Made by a program: the position numbers and the translations under genes
Part shown: piece by piece, positions 1 through 6,370 of the stretch
Position numbering within the stretch: position 1 is the first letter of the stretch
Layout: every line of letters starts with the position of its first letter
Assembly (NCBI GenBank): GCA_903970355.1
Contig: CAJCIF010000391.1
Location: forward strand, 1-7,290
Origin: Actinomycetota bacterium
GTDB taxonomy: Bacteria; Cyanobacteriota; Vampirovibrionia; Obscuribacterales; Obscuribacteraceae
Length of the DNA stretch: 7,290 nt
Direction: 5' to 3'
Notes under the pieces: generated by a model
Database searches by the model: none
Told to the model about the DNA's origin: nothing
The model's input: only the letters and a program-made list of their open reading frames with translations

Positions 1-515
1 TTGCTGAGTTGCAAAAACGAAGTATTCCTACTTTTAGTCTCGTTTCGACACACGCCTTTCCTCTCAGTCTTACAGACAAAGAACTAACTGCCGGCGTACT
101 GGTCGAGCACTTCCAGAAAATGATAGAAGCCAAGATCGATCACATCAAAGCTGCTGTAGAGATAGCAGCCGGAAAGCCTCTCCACATAAAAATCCGCATC
201 AAGGCACCCACTGAAACGAAGAAAGAACCGGCTAAAGAAAAGAAGAAAGAAGTATCCTCGCCTGAACCGAGCCGCATGAGCATCGAAGCGGCTCCAGTTG
301 ATGCGGTATCGACAAACGGGTCCAATGGGTTAGTTACCAATGGATTGGATGTGAATCGAGTGCTGTTAGAAACAGCAAACAGCGCTCCTGCTCCCGGTCC
401 CATCACGGTAAAATCCATAAGCCCCAGTTCTCTGGCAAAAAGCGCCTCATCGGTTATTCAAGAGGCTTACAAGTTATTTGAGGGGCCCGGCTCTCGCCTC
501 ATCACATCTAGCTGA
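1..515 (+). CDS. dnaX: DNA polymerase III subunit tau/gamma, C-terminal part (5' truncated)
   Basis: This is the tail of the clamp-loader subunit that loads the sliding clamp and, in the long (tau) form, ties polymerase cores to the replisome. The reading frame is open to the left edge (first full codon at base 3), so the start and the AAA+ ATPase part lie outside the window; the TTG at 9 is an internal Leu codon. About 170 residues are visible. The first 60 or so match the conserved region after the ATPase core: a run like LQKRSIPTFSLVSTHAFPLS, then HFQKMIEAKIDHIKAA and a beta-like KPLHIKIRIK segment. A charged, Lys/Glu-rich and then Ser/Ala/Asn-rich linker follows, and a short C-terminal segment (QEAYKLFEGPGSRLI) resembles the end of other bacterial DnaX proteins. 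Identification rests on family memory of this domain and is fairly firm. No A-rich slippage site for a gamma product is evident in the visible part. Its stop is 4 bases from the stop of the convergent acylphosphatase gene. Confidence 0.82.
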   Translation, partial: AELQKRSIPTFSLVSTHAFPLSLTDKELTAGVLVEHFQKMIEAKIDHIKAAVEIAAGKPLHIKIRIKAPTETKKEPAKEKKKEVSSPEPSRMSIEAAPVDAVSTNGSNGLVTNGLDVNRVLLETANSAPAPGPITVKSISPSSLAKSASSVIQEAYKLFEGPGSRLITSS

Positions 516-519
516 TTAT

Positions 520-813
520 TTAGTGCACAATCCTGAAAACCTGCTCGTGAAAGATTATTGAGCCATTCTCATCCGATATCTCTTGGTTAAGGACGGTAAC
601 TTTATCGACACGCGCACGCGGCGGCCCCTTCTTGGACCACTCCAGAAAGCCCACAACTTTGTCTTCAGGACCGACCACTTCCACTTCTACCGAGCCATCA
701 GGATTATTCTTAATCCATCCCGCCAGACCGAGTGATTTGGCAATTTCCAGGGCAGATTGTCGATAGAAGACCCCTTGTACTCTGCCGTCTATAACCAAGC
801 GAATTTTGGTCAT
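520..813 (-). CDS. acyP: Acylphosphatase
   Basis: A small cytosolic enzyme that hydrolyses acyl phosphates such as acetyl- or carbamoyl-phosphate to carboxylate and phosphate. The 97-residue length is normal for the family (about 90-100). The signature GRVQGVFYR lies at residues 10-18 and gives the phosphate-binding loop and catalytic Arg18. The second signature, GWIKNNPDGSVEVEV (from residue 32), supplies the catalytic Asn36. A later GPPRARVDKV segment is also typical. A GTG at 834 would add seven residues, but a perfect GGAGGT ribosome site (minus strand, 817-822) sits inside that extension just ahead of the ATG at 813, so I place the start at 813. The gene is convergent with dnaX and divergent from the J-domain protein gene, so it is probably its own transcription unit. 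Function is confident; the physiological substrate is unknown. Confidence 0.95.
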   Translation of the reverse strand: MTKIRLVIDGRVQGVFYRQSALEIAKSLGLAGWIKNNPDGSVEVEVVGPEDKVVGFLEWSKKGPPRARVDKVTVLNQEISDENGSIIFHEQVFRIVH

Positions 814-816
814 GAG

Positions 817-822
817 ACCTCC
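817..822 (-). promoter_or_regulatory. Shine-Dalgarno site deciding the acylphosphatase start
   Basis: The minus strand reads GGAGGT followed by CTC and ATG. The match to the anti-Shine-Dalgarno sequence is perfect, with slightly short spacing. It supports the ATG at 813 over the in-frame GTG at 834. Confidence 0.75.
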
Positions 823-851
823 AAAAGCAGGCACCGTGTTAAAGAGGTCAT

Positions 852-881
852 TTTATAGGCATATCAAGCTTGTTGGGTCAA
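852..881 (-). promoter_or_regulatory. Sigma70-type promoter for the acylphosphatase gene
   Basis: On the minus strand a -35 TTGACC (876-881, 5 of 6 consensus) is followed by an 18-base spacer and a -10 TATAAA (852-857, 5 of 6). This predicts a transcript start near 845 and a leader of about 30 bases to the ATG at 813. The position fits a divergent gene with its own promoter. It was read by eye only, with no experimental support. Confidence 0.55.
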
Positions 882-936
882 AGTTAGGGCGGCGTTGTGA
901 GGGAAGGATGAGGGGTTCCGTTAGCCTTAGAAAAGC

Positions 937-942
937 TATACT
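937..942 (+). promoter_or_regulatory. Possible -10 element for the rightward operon
   Basis: TATACT is a good -10 hexamer about 48 bases before the ATG at 990. No convincing -35 is seen at 16-18 bases upstream (that stretch reads GGGGTTCCG), so the promoter may be weak, activator-dependent or wrongly placed. The divergent region 814-989 contains no other plausible rightward promoter that I could find. Confidence 0.35.
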
Positions 943-989
943 TTATAGACCTGATGCTTTGATGGGATTTTCACAAGTCGGGAACGGGA

Positions 990-3104
990 ATGCTCAGAGA
1001 TCCTTCTACTGAAAATTCAGTCTCTAAAGAACACGTCGCAGCCGCCATCAACTCTATTAAGAGTAAAGGCTGGGACGTAAATCCTTTCACCGTCGCAGAC
1101 GAGATGAAAGTGGCTCGTACTGTCATTTACCAGAACATTGAGTTTATGAGTCTCATTATTGAGGCTCGCGGTGGCTCATTCGGCATGGATATGGATTCTT
1201 CTTTAACCATTGCGCGCCGTATTCAAGAGCTGGAATCTTATATCAATCAGCTGCAAGGCGAACTCGAACAGATGCATAAACAGTTGCATCCACAGGAGGT
1301 TCAAGAGCAATCCGCTTACGACAGTGGCGCTCATCATCCGCAATTTACGAACCAGACTGTAGTTACTGGCGATCAAGACGTCATCGCGCAGATGCCTATA
1401 TTCAATGCTGCTCAGACAGCTCCCGTGGGGAGTAACCAGCAATCTATCAGTGAGCTTTCCTGGAAAGAGCTGGAAGCTGTATACAACTTCACCGCCGCTT
1501 CCCTAATGGATCTCAGCCGCAGAATGTCGGGCGAAGAAGACTCTGAGGAGCCGGAAATTCTCACACCGCCGACAAAGCCTGTTGAATCTGCTGAAGCGGC
1601 CCCAGCTTTTGAAGTCACTCAAGAGGCGCATCCTCCACACACCCGCACGCGACGTAAACGCAAGACAAGCCACGATGAAAGTCCGGAAGTACATGAAGCG
1701 GAAGTTCCTCCTGCAGAAGAAATTGCGGCAGTTCCTGAACCGATGCCAGGTCCAATACACCATGAAGTAGCACAGGAACCGGCACCTAAGACCGAGACAA
1801 CGACAGGCGACGTGCCTATCACACATGCAGAAGTTGAATCTGCATCTATACAAGCAGATATTGCGGCCGCTTCTATAGAGAGCATTCCGGACGATGTATT
1901 GGATTCGCTATCGGCCGATGAATTTGCATTCGAAGGCGAAGAAGCAGCAAACAAAACACCTTCTTTTGCGGCAAGTAAATCTGATGAAACTGGTGAGCAT
2001 TATCCTATTGTTCCTGAGCATCCTGCTTTTGCAGAAAAGAACAACGAAGATACAGCTGAACATCCCGCTTTTATTGAACTTGAGGTGCCGGGTCATGAAG
2101 AACCAGCTCACCAACCTGTCCCAGAGCCAGTGAGCAATGCTGTACCAAACGTAGAAGAAGAGGAAGAAGGGCGGTCATCCTACCATCCAGCCGCAAATGC
2201 AGGAATGGCCGATCGCGCCATGCGCATGCTCAATGCCAGTCCATATGACAGTTTGACAAATATCCCTGCGCTGGAAATGCCACCTTCGCTCAGCGTGCCT
2301 GAATCGACACACACGCCTGAACCGAGGCCCATGCCTGAAATAGCGCACATGCCTGAACCAACGTTCGTGCCTGAACCAACGCCTATGCCTGAACCAACGT
2401 TCGTGCCTGAATCAACGCCTATGCCTGAACTAGCGTCCATGCCCATGCCGACATCGATACCAATGCCGATACCGATGCCGGAGGATCAAATTCCAGACCT
2501 CGAAAACATGGATATCTTCGATGATTTTTCCAACGCTGAAGCTCTGGAAAACATTGAAGTCATGGAAGCTGACGTTGAAGTTGAAGTTGAAGCTGAAGCT
2601 CAAGAAGAAACTCCGGAAAACGATGATGCCATATCTGGTGACGAGCTGCGAGAGCTAATTAAAAACCGCATTAAAACGGCATCCGATCATCTGGGCTCGG
2701 ATACCATACCTCCTAGCGAGGATGGCGCAGACAAAGAAGAACCGAAAGCAGGTTTCCGCAGTAAGTTTGTCGGTATGAAGGCACAAGCCTCTACCCCAGG
2801 TTTTGTAACGGCGCGAGTCGTTCCTCCAGAGATTCGTAAGTCGTGCCTTATTCTGGGCGTGCGTCCGGAAGAAATCACAGTCCCCTTAGTGTTAGATGCC
2901 TGGAAGAAACAAATTGCCGCTCCTGGTGTTCACCCGGATCTCGGTGGTGATACGGAATCGGCCATTTACCTCAATACCGCGAAAGACTCACTGGTACGGT
3001 GGATTGAGGCACAAGAACCAAAACTGAGCAAAAAGTTTGGCACAGCAAATAAAGAAAAAGTGAAGCCCGATCCTAAGGATAAGGATAAGGAAAAGGCAAC
3101 ATAG
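990..3104 (+). CDS. Large HTH / coiled-coil / disordered protein with C-terminal J-domain
   Basis: I do not recognise the full-length family; its job is unknown. The 704 residues divide as follows. Residues 12-58 look like a helix-turn-helix (FTVADEMKVARTVIYQNIEF, reminiscent of TetR-like or transposon-associated HTHs). Residues 70-105 are a likely coiled coil (RRIQELESYINQLQGELEQM). A short helical island lies at 153-180 (SWKELEAVYNFTAASLMDLS). A basic patch TRTRRKRK sits near 218-225. A long acidic, Pro/Ala-rich low-complexity region runs to about 610 and includes ten PExxxM/V-type hexapeptides at 437-496. Residues about 617-672 read as a J-domain: ILGV opening, a helix with DAWKKQ, then HPD at 648-650 followed by LGGD and a third helix, so an interaction with DnaK is plausible. 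A Lys-rich tail ends the protein. There is no signal peptide or membrane segment, so it is cytosolic. The start is ATG 990 with a weak GGGA site at 980-983. It is probably the first gene of the operon with der. Confidence 0.85.
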   Translation: MLRDPSTENSVSKEHVAAAINSIKSKGWDVNPFTVADEMKVARTVIYQNIEFMSLIIEARGGSFGMDMDSSLTIARRIQELESYINQLQGELEQMHKQLHPQEVQEQSAYDSGAHHPQFTNQTVVTGDQDVIAQMPIFNAAQTAPVGSNQQSISELSWKELEAVYNFTAASLMDLSRRMSGEEDSEEPEILTPPTKPVESAEAAPAFEVTQEAHPPHTRTRRKRKTSHDESPEVHEAEVPPAEEIAAVPEPMPGPIHHEVAQEPAPKTETTTGDVPITHAEVESASIQADIAAASIESIPDDVLDSLSADEFAFEGEEAANKTPSFAASKSDETGEHYPIVPEHPAFAEKNNEDTAEHPAFIELEVPGHEEPAHQPVPEPVSNAVPNVEEEEEGRSSYHPAANAGMADRAMRMLNASPYDSLTNIPALEMPPSLSVPESTHTPEPRPMPEIAHMPEPTFVPEPTPMPEPTFVPESTPMPELASMPMPTSIPMPIPMPEDQIPDLENMDIFDDFSNAEALENIEVMEADVEVEVEAEAQEETPENDDAISGDELRELIKNRIKTASDHLGSDTIPPSEDGADKEEPKAGFRSKFVGMKAQASTPGFVTARVVPPEIRKSCLILGVRPEEITVPLVLDAWKKQIAAPGVHPDLGGDTESAIYLNTAKDSLVRWIEAQEPKLSKKFGTANKEKVKPDPKDKDKEKAT
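2298..2477 (+). repeat. 18-bp tandem repeat encoding ten hexapeptides (minisatellite)
   Basis: Ten in-frame 18-base units code for PESTHT, PEPRPM, PEIAHM, PEPTFV, PEPTPM, PEPTFV, PESTPM, PELASM, PMPTSI and PMPIPM. Units 4-5 (2352-2387) and 6-7 (2388-2423) form a 36-base direct duplication differing by one base, which indicates a recent expansion. The repeat keeps frame and lies in the disordered region of the J-domain protein. Confidence 0.9.
2574..2600 (+). repeat. GTTGAA/GCTGAA hexanucleotide run
   Basis: Three GTTGAA units, one GCTGAA and a partial GCT follow one another, encoding alternating Val/Ala-Glu dipeptides. This is a short in-frame simple repeat in the acidic region of the same gene. 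Confidence 0.75.
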
Positions 3105-3117
3105 TCGTTTGAAACGA
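3105..3117. repeat. Perfect 13-base dyad after the J-domain gene stop
   Basis: TCGTTTGAAACGA is symmetric about the central G and begins at the base after the TAG stop. As RNA it could form only a 4-5 bp stem without a following T-run, so it is not a rho-independent terminator. A protein-binding site or chance are the other readings. Confidence 0.4.
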
Positions 3118-3152
3118 TCAGATTGTCATGCATCGGCTTAGAATGAAAGTCG

Positions 3153-4535
3153 ATGAAAAACATAGTTGCAATCGTTGGCAGACCGAATGTCGGCAAATCG
3201 ACATTCTTTAACAGGTGCATTGGCGCCCGCCACGCCATTGTTGATGATTCTCCGGGTGTTACGCGTGATCGCATTTATCACGATGTGGACTGGTCCGGAC
3301 ACGACTTTCTGCTGGTTGATACGGGCGGGGTCGTTTTCGATGCCAATGCCGAATTTGCCAATGAAGTTCTCGATCAGGTAAAACTTGCCATTGCCGAAGC
3401 AGATGTGATCATCTTCATGGTAGACGGCAAAGCGGGATTGCACGGCACGGATCAGCAAGTCGCCAATCTTCTGCGCAAGTCCAAAAAGCCTGTGCTTCTT
3501 GCTGTCAATAAAATCGATGAACCAAAAGAGAAAGACAATAGTGCGGAGTTTTACGAACTCGGATTGGGAGAACCGCATGGACTCTCTGCTTTGCGAGGAA
3601 GTGGTGGCGTCGGCGATTTGCTCGATAAAATCGTTGAATTTTTCCCTGAAAAGAAAAAGGAAAAAAACGGAAAGAAGGATCTGGAATTTATTTCAGATGA
3701 AGACTTAGCGAAAGAAGCAGAAGAGGAAGATAAAGGTCCTTTAGCAATAGCGGTTGTCGGTAGACCGAACGTCGGCAAATCATCCATGATCAATTTTCTG
3801 TGCGGAAAAGAAAGAACAATTGTCTCTGATATTCCTGGCACCACCCGTGATGCAATCGACACGAATATAACTTTTGAAGGCCGAGAATTTACCCTTATTG
3901 ACACAGCCGGTATTCGCCGCAAATCGAGAGTAGATTACGGTATCGAGGCCTTTTCGGTTGTACGTTCTATTAAGTCAATAGGGCGTGCGGACGTGACAGT
4001 GCTCATGCTTGATGCGAATGCGGAAATTACCGAACAAGACCAAAAAATCGCAAGCAAAATCGAAGAAGCGGGAAAAGCAGCAGTAATAGTACTGAACAAG
4101 TGGGATTTGATCGAGAATAAATCTTCCAAGCTCATGAATGACACTACCAAAACCGTGAAGGCTGAACTGCGATCGTTGGATTTTGCCGAAGTGCTTTTTG
4201 TTAGTGCCCTGACTCACCAGAGAGCGCCTAAAATTTTAGAAGCCTCGGTGAGAGCCTACGACGAGACAAAACGCCGCATTGGCACAGGACTTCTCAATCA
4301 GATTGTGAATGAAGCAATCGCACTAGTGCCACCGCCTTCTTCAAAGCGGGGCAAACGGTTGCGGATTTATTACACCACCCAAGTTTCAACAGCACCGCCA
4401 ACATTTGTGCTTTTTGCAAATGATGGCGCTCTAATGACAAGAAATTATGAAGTGTATTTGGAAAGGAAATTGCGAGAAGCGTTCGGATTTACCGGTTCGC
4501 CTATTAGACTAATAACCAGGTCCAAACGAGACTAG
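3153..4535 (+). CDS. der: Ribosome assembly GTPase Der (EngA)
   Basis: Essential GTPase with two G domains in tandem that acts in late maturation of the 50S ribosomal subunit. Domain 1 has P-loop GRPNVGKS at residues 9-16, PGVTRD at 34-39, DTGG at 56-59, NKID at 119-122 and SA at 145-146. Domain 2 has P-loop GRPNVGKS at 203-210, PGTTRD at 228-233, DTAG at 250-253, NKWD at 315-318 and SAL at 351-353. The C-terminal KH-like domain spans about 360-456 and contains KRLRIYYTTQ and the PPTFVLFAN segment. The 460-residue length is normal for the family. The linker between the G domains (about 166-195) is strongly Lys-rich and then acidic. The ATG at 3153 gives the expected N-terminus (MKNIVAIVGRPNVGKS); its ribosome site is weak. 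The gene lies 48 bases after the J-domain gene, with no clear promoter between, and 2 bases before plsY. Confidence 0.98.
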   Translation: MKNIVAIVGRPNVGKSTFFNRCIGARHAIVDDSPGVTRDRIYHDVDWSGHDFLLVDTGGVVFDANAEFANEVLDQVKLAIAEADVIIFMVDGKAGLHGTDQQVANLLRKSKKPVLLAVNKIDEPKEKDNSAEFYELGLGEPHGLSALRGSGGVGDLLDKIVEFFPEKKKEKNGKKDLEFISDEDLAKEAEEEDKGPLAIAVVGRPNVGKSSMINFLCGKERTIVSDIPGTTRDAIDTNITFEGREFTLIDTAGIRRKSRVDYGIEAFSVVRSIKSIGRADVTVLMLDANAEITEQDQKIASKIEEAGKAAVIVLNKWDLIENKSSKLMNDTTKTVKAELRSLDFAEVLFVSALTHQRAPKILEASVRAYDETKRRIGTGLLNQIVNEAIALVPPPSSKRGKRLRIYYTTQVSTAPPTFVLFANDGALMTRNYEVYLERKLREAFGFTGSPIRLITRSKRD

Positions 4536-4537
4536 AC

Positions 4538-5188
4538 ATGAACTTTGTCTATACAGCTCTCCTCTTCGTATTTTCATATGCCTGCGGTTCTATACCAACC
4601 GGCTATTGGTTGGTAAAAGCACTCAAGGGCATAGATATACGTGAAGTGGGCAGCGGATCTACCGGTGCTACAAACGTTTTGCGTACGGCGGGTAAAGCGG
4701 CAGGACTGTTTGTTTTCGTTTTCGACATCCTGAAAGGAGCAGTGCCCATTTTGGCCACGCTCTGGCTCAGCAACAACAATTTATTGATATCTGATGAGAA
4801 GAGCATTCTGCCAGTTGTAATGGCGGTAGCCGCACTAGTGGGCCATAGTCGTTCTATCTTTCTCAATTTTCAAGGTGGCAAGAGCGCAGCCACGGGGCTT
4901 GGCACTCTCTTCGCTCTTGATTGGCGAGTAGGGTTATTGACACTCATTACCTTTGTTTCAATTGTTGCCATCGGCAGAATCGTATCGTTAGGTTCGCTTT
5001 CGGCTGTCGCTGCCAGCATTCTGTTTATGGCACTCTTGAAAGCCCCAATATCGTATGTGGTTTATTGCATGATTGGGCTTGCATATATAGGCTACCGCCA
5101 CAAAGCAAATATTCAGCGATTGATGAACGGCACAGAACCAAAGATTGGCGAAAAGGCAAAATTACCAGGGGATAATGATGAGGAATAG
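4538..5188 (+). CDS. plsY: Acyl-phosphate:glycerol-3-phosphate acyltransferase PlsY
   Basis: Integral inner-membrane enzyme that transfers an acyl group from acyl-phosphate to glycerol-3-phosphate, giving lysophosphatidic acid, the first step of phospholipid synthesis. The 216-residue length fits the family (about 200). Motif 1 is seen as GSIPTGYW (17-24) plus GSGSTGATNVLR (38-49). Motif 2 is GHSRSIFLNFQGGKSAATG (102-120). Motif 3 is the RHKANIQRLMNGTEPKIG region (187-204). Hydrophobic helices lie at about 3-24, 54-77, 90-105, 128-148 and 152-184, consistent with five membrane spans. The glycine-rich loop reads GGKS rather than the usual GGKG, a variant I associate with cyanobacteria. There is no clear Shine-Dalgarno site; the start lies 2 bases after the der stop, so translation is probably coupled. 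The end overlaps the ribosome site of the protease gene. Confidence 0.97.
   Translation: MNFVYTALLFVFSYACGSIPTGYWLVKALKGIDIREVGSGSTGATNVLRTAGKAAGLFVFVFDILKGAVPILATLWLSNNNLLISDEKSILPVVMAVAALVGHSRSIFLNFQGGKSAATGLGTLFALDWRVGLLTLITFVSIVAIGRIVSLGSLSAVAASILFMALLKAPISYVVYCMIGLAYIGYRHKANIQRLMNGTEPKIGEKAKLPGDNDEE
5180..5184 (+). promoter_or_regulatory. Ribosome binding site favouring the protease start at 5190
   Basis: GAGGA lies inside the last codons of plsY, 5 bases before ATG 5190, which itself begins one base after the plsY stop. In-frame alternatives are TTG 5145, ATG 5175 and ATG 5178. A less ideally placed AGGGG (5167-5171) precedes 5175/5178, so those remain possible. Confidence 0.55.
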
Positions 5189-5189
5189 T

Positions 5190-6350
5190 ATGAAGAATGA
5201 ATCTATTCTCGCTGCCATTTTAATGGCAATTATCAGCGTCAATGCTTCCATAGCAACCAATGCCGCAACGCCGTCTCCTGCCACCAGTACTGGTACCACT
5301 ACCCACACCACCGTGAAGCAGACACAGGTCAAAACGGTAACGAAGACAAGCATACCGGAAACTCCGATTAGTCCTGAAGAAGCTGTGAACATCAAGGTTT
5401 ATAAAGCCTGCAACAGAGCGGTTGTGAACATTGCCAACTTCCACGTTTCCATAGATTCATTTGACAACGTACTGCCGCAAGAAGGCTGTGGTTCTGGTGT
5501 CATCATCAGTACGGACGGCTACATTCTTACCAATCTGCATGTCGTGGAAGGCGCAGAAACACTAAGAGTCACTCTTTACGATGGGCAGGTGCAGCAAGCG
5601 AAGGTGCTCGGAGTAGATCCGGCCAATGACCTTGCGGTTTTGAAAATCAATCCACCAGCCAATACTAAGTTGTGCACCATTCCCTATGGCGACTCTTCCA
5701 AACTGGAAGTGGGCAGACGGGTGCTTGCCATCGGTAATCCTTTTGGACTGGATCGAACTCTTTCGCAAGGCATTGTTGCCAGCCTGGGAAGAACTTTGCG
5801 CACACCGCACGGACGTTTGATTAAGGGCATCATTCAAATAGATGCAGCGATTAATCCAGGCAATTCAGGTGGGCCGCTATTAGACACGAGCGGTCGATTA
5901 GTTGGTATCAATACCGCAATTGCCAGCAACAACAACGGTTTATCTTCCGGAATCGGATTAGCCATTCCAATCAATATTGCAAAAAATATCGTGCCGCAAT
6001 TGATTGCTAATCACGTCATCATTCGCCCCGATCTCGGCATTCAAGTTGTGCAGCCGACCGATGTAGGACTGCGCGTTGTCAAGCTAGATCCAGATGGTCC
6101 GGCCGCAAAGGCGGGTTTGAGCGGACCGAAATTAGTAATCTATCGTGATGGTCCCTTCACATTTGAAAACATCGATACAACTCTTGCTGACGTAATCACG
6201 TCGATTGACAACACCCAGGTCCGCTCCGCTGATGACCTTTTGACTTACGTTGAGCAGAAAAAGCCTGGCCAAGTAGTTACACTAACGGTTCTGCGGGGCG
6301 GGCGAGAGATGAAAATCGCCGTAAAATTAGCCAGCAGTAACTCGGTTTGA
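5190..6350 (+). CDS. Secreted HtrA/Deg-family serine protease with PDZ domain
   Basis: Trypsin-like protease/chaperone for damaged proteins outside the cytoplasm. With the start at 5190 it has 386 residues. An N-terminal hydrophobic segment (about residues 6-22) with AxA-like sites (VNA at 17-19, TNA at 23-25) is a probable signal peptide. A Thr-rich linker reaches about residue 58. The protease domain shows the full triad: His117 in TNLHVVEGAE, Asp147 in DPANDLAVLK, and Ser226 in GNSGGPLLD, with the oxyanion-loop INPG just before it. IGNPFGLDRTLSQGIVASLG and GLAIPIN are further family hallmarks. A single PDZ domain follows (about 280-383). It carries the DVITSIDNTQVRSADDL core and an unusual inserted stretch around KLVIYRDGPFTFEN. 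One PDZ domain and the overall style suggest the cyanobacterial HhoA/HhoB/HtrA or DegS-like group; I cannot tell which. Two Cys (74 and 100) flank the first strands. It is probably cotranscribed with plsY and the response regulator. Confidence 0.95.
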   Translation: MKNESILAAILMAIISVNASIATNAATPSPATSTGTTTHTTVKQTQVKTVTKTSIPETPISPEEAVNIKVYKACNRAVVNIANFHVSIDSFDNVLPQEGCGSGVIISTDGYILTNLHVVEGAETLRVTLYDGQVQQAKVLGVDPANDLAVLKINPPANTKLCTIPYGDSSKLEVGRRVLAIGNPFGLDRTLSQGIVASLGRTLRTPHGRLIKGIIQIDAAINPGNSGGPLLDTSGRLVGINTAIASNNNGLSSGIGLAIPINIAKNIVPQLIANHVIIRPDLGIQVVQPTDVGLRVVKLDPDGPAAKAGLSGPKLVIYRDGPFTFENIDTTLADVITSIDNTQVRSADDLLTYVEQKKPGQVVTLTVLRGGREMKIAVKLASSNSV

Positions 6351-6360
6351 GTCGCTAGGC

Positions 6361-6364
6361 GGAG
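6361..6364 (+). promoter_or_regulatory. Ribosome binding site for the GTG-started response regulator
   Basis: GGAG lies 6 bases before GTG 6371. It supports this non-ATG start, which also gives the canonical receiver-domain beginning [10 protein letters not shown]. Confidence 0.65.
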
Positions 6365-6370
6365 AAATTT

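Noticed and set aside
1..515. DnaX gene starting at TTG 9 as a small separate protein
   Set aside because: The frame is open to the window edge and the first residues match the interior of DnaX, so it is a truncated gene end, not a small gene.
806..1012. Rightward 68-codon open frame across the divergent promoter region
   Set aside because: It covers the reverse of the acylphosphatase start and the promoters, overlaps the next gene, and its protein has no recognisable composition or motif.
2180..2446. Leftward frame rich in Gly-Ser-Gly-Val repeats
   Set aside because: It is only the reverse reading of the PExxxM hexapeptide repeat in the J-domain protein gene and has no ribosome site of note.
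2550..2620. Possible coiled-coil or motor-like function from the Val-Glu/Ala-Glu run
   Set aside because: It is a short simple-sequence repeat in an acidic disordered region with no heptad pattern.
3551..3922. Leftward 123-codon frame inside der
   Set aside because: It lies fully within strongly conserved der coding sequence; its Ser/Phe/Pro-rich product is typical of antisense shadow frames.
5145..5189. Upstream TTG start for the protease gene
   Set aside because: It would overlap plsY by 44 bases and put a charged 15-residue extension ahead of the signal peptide; GAGGA before ATG 5190 is a better start signal.
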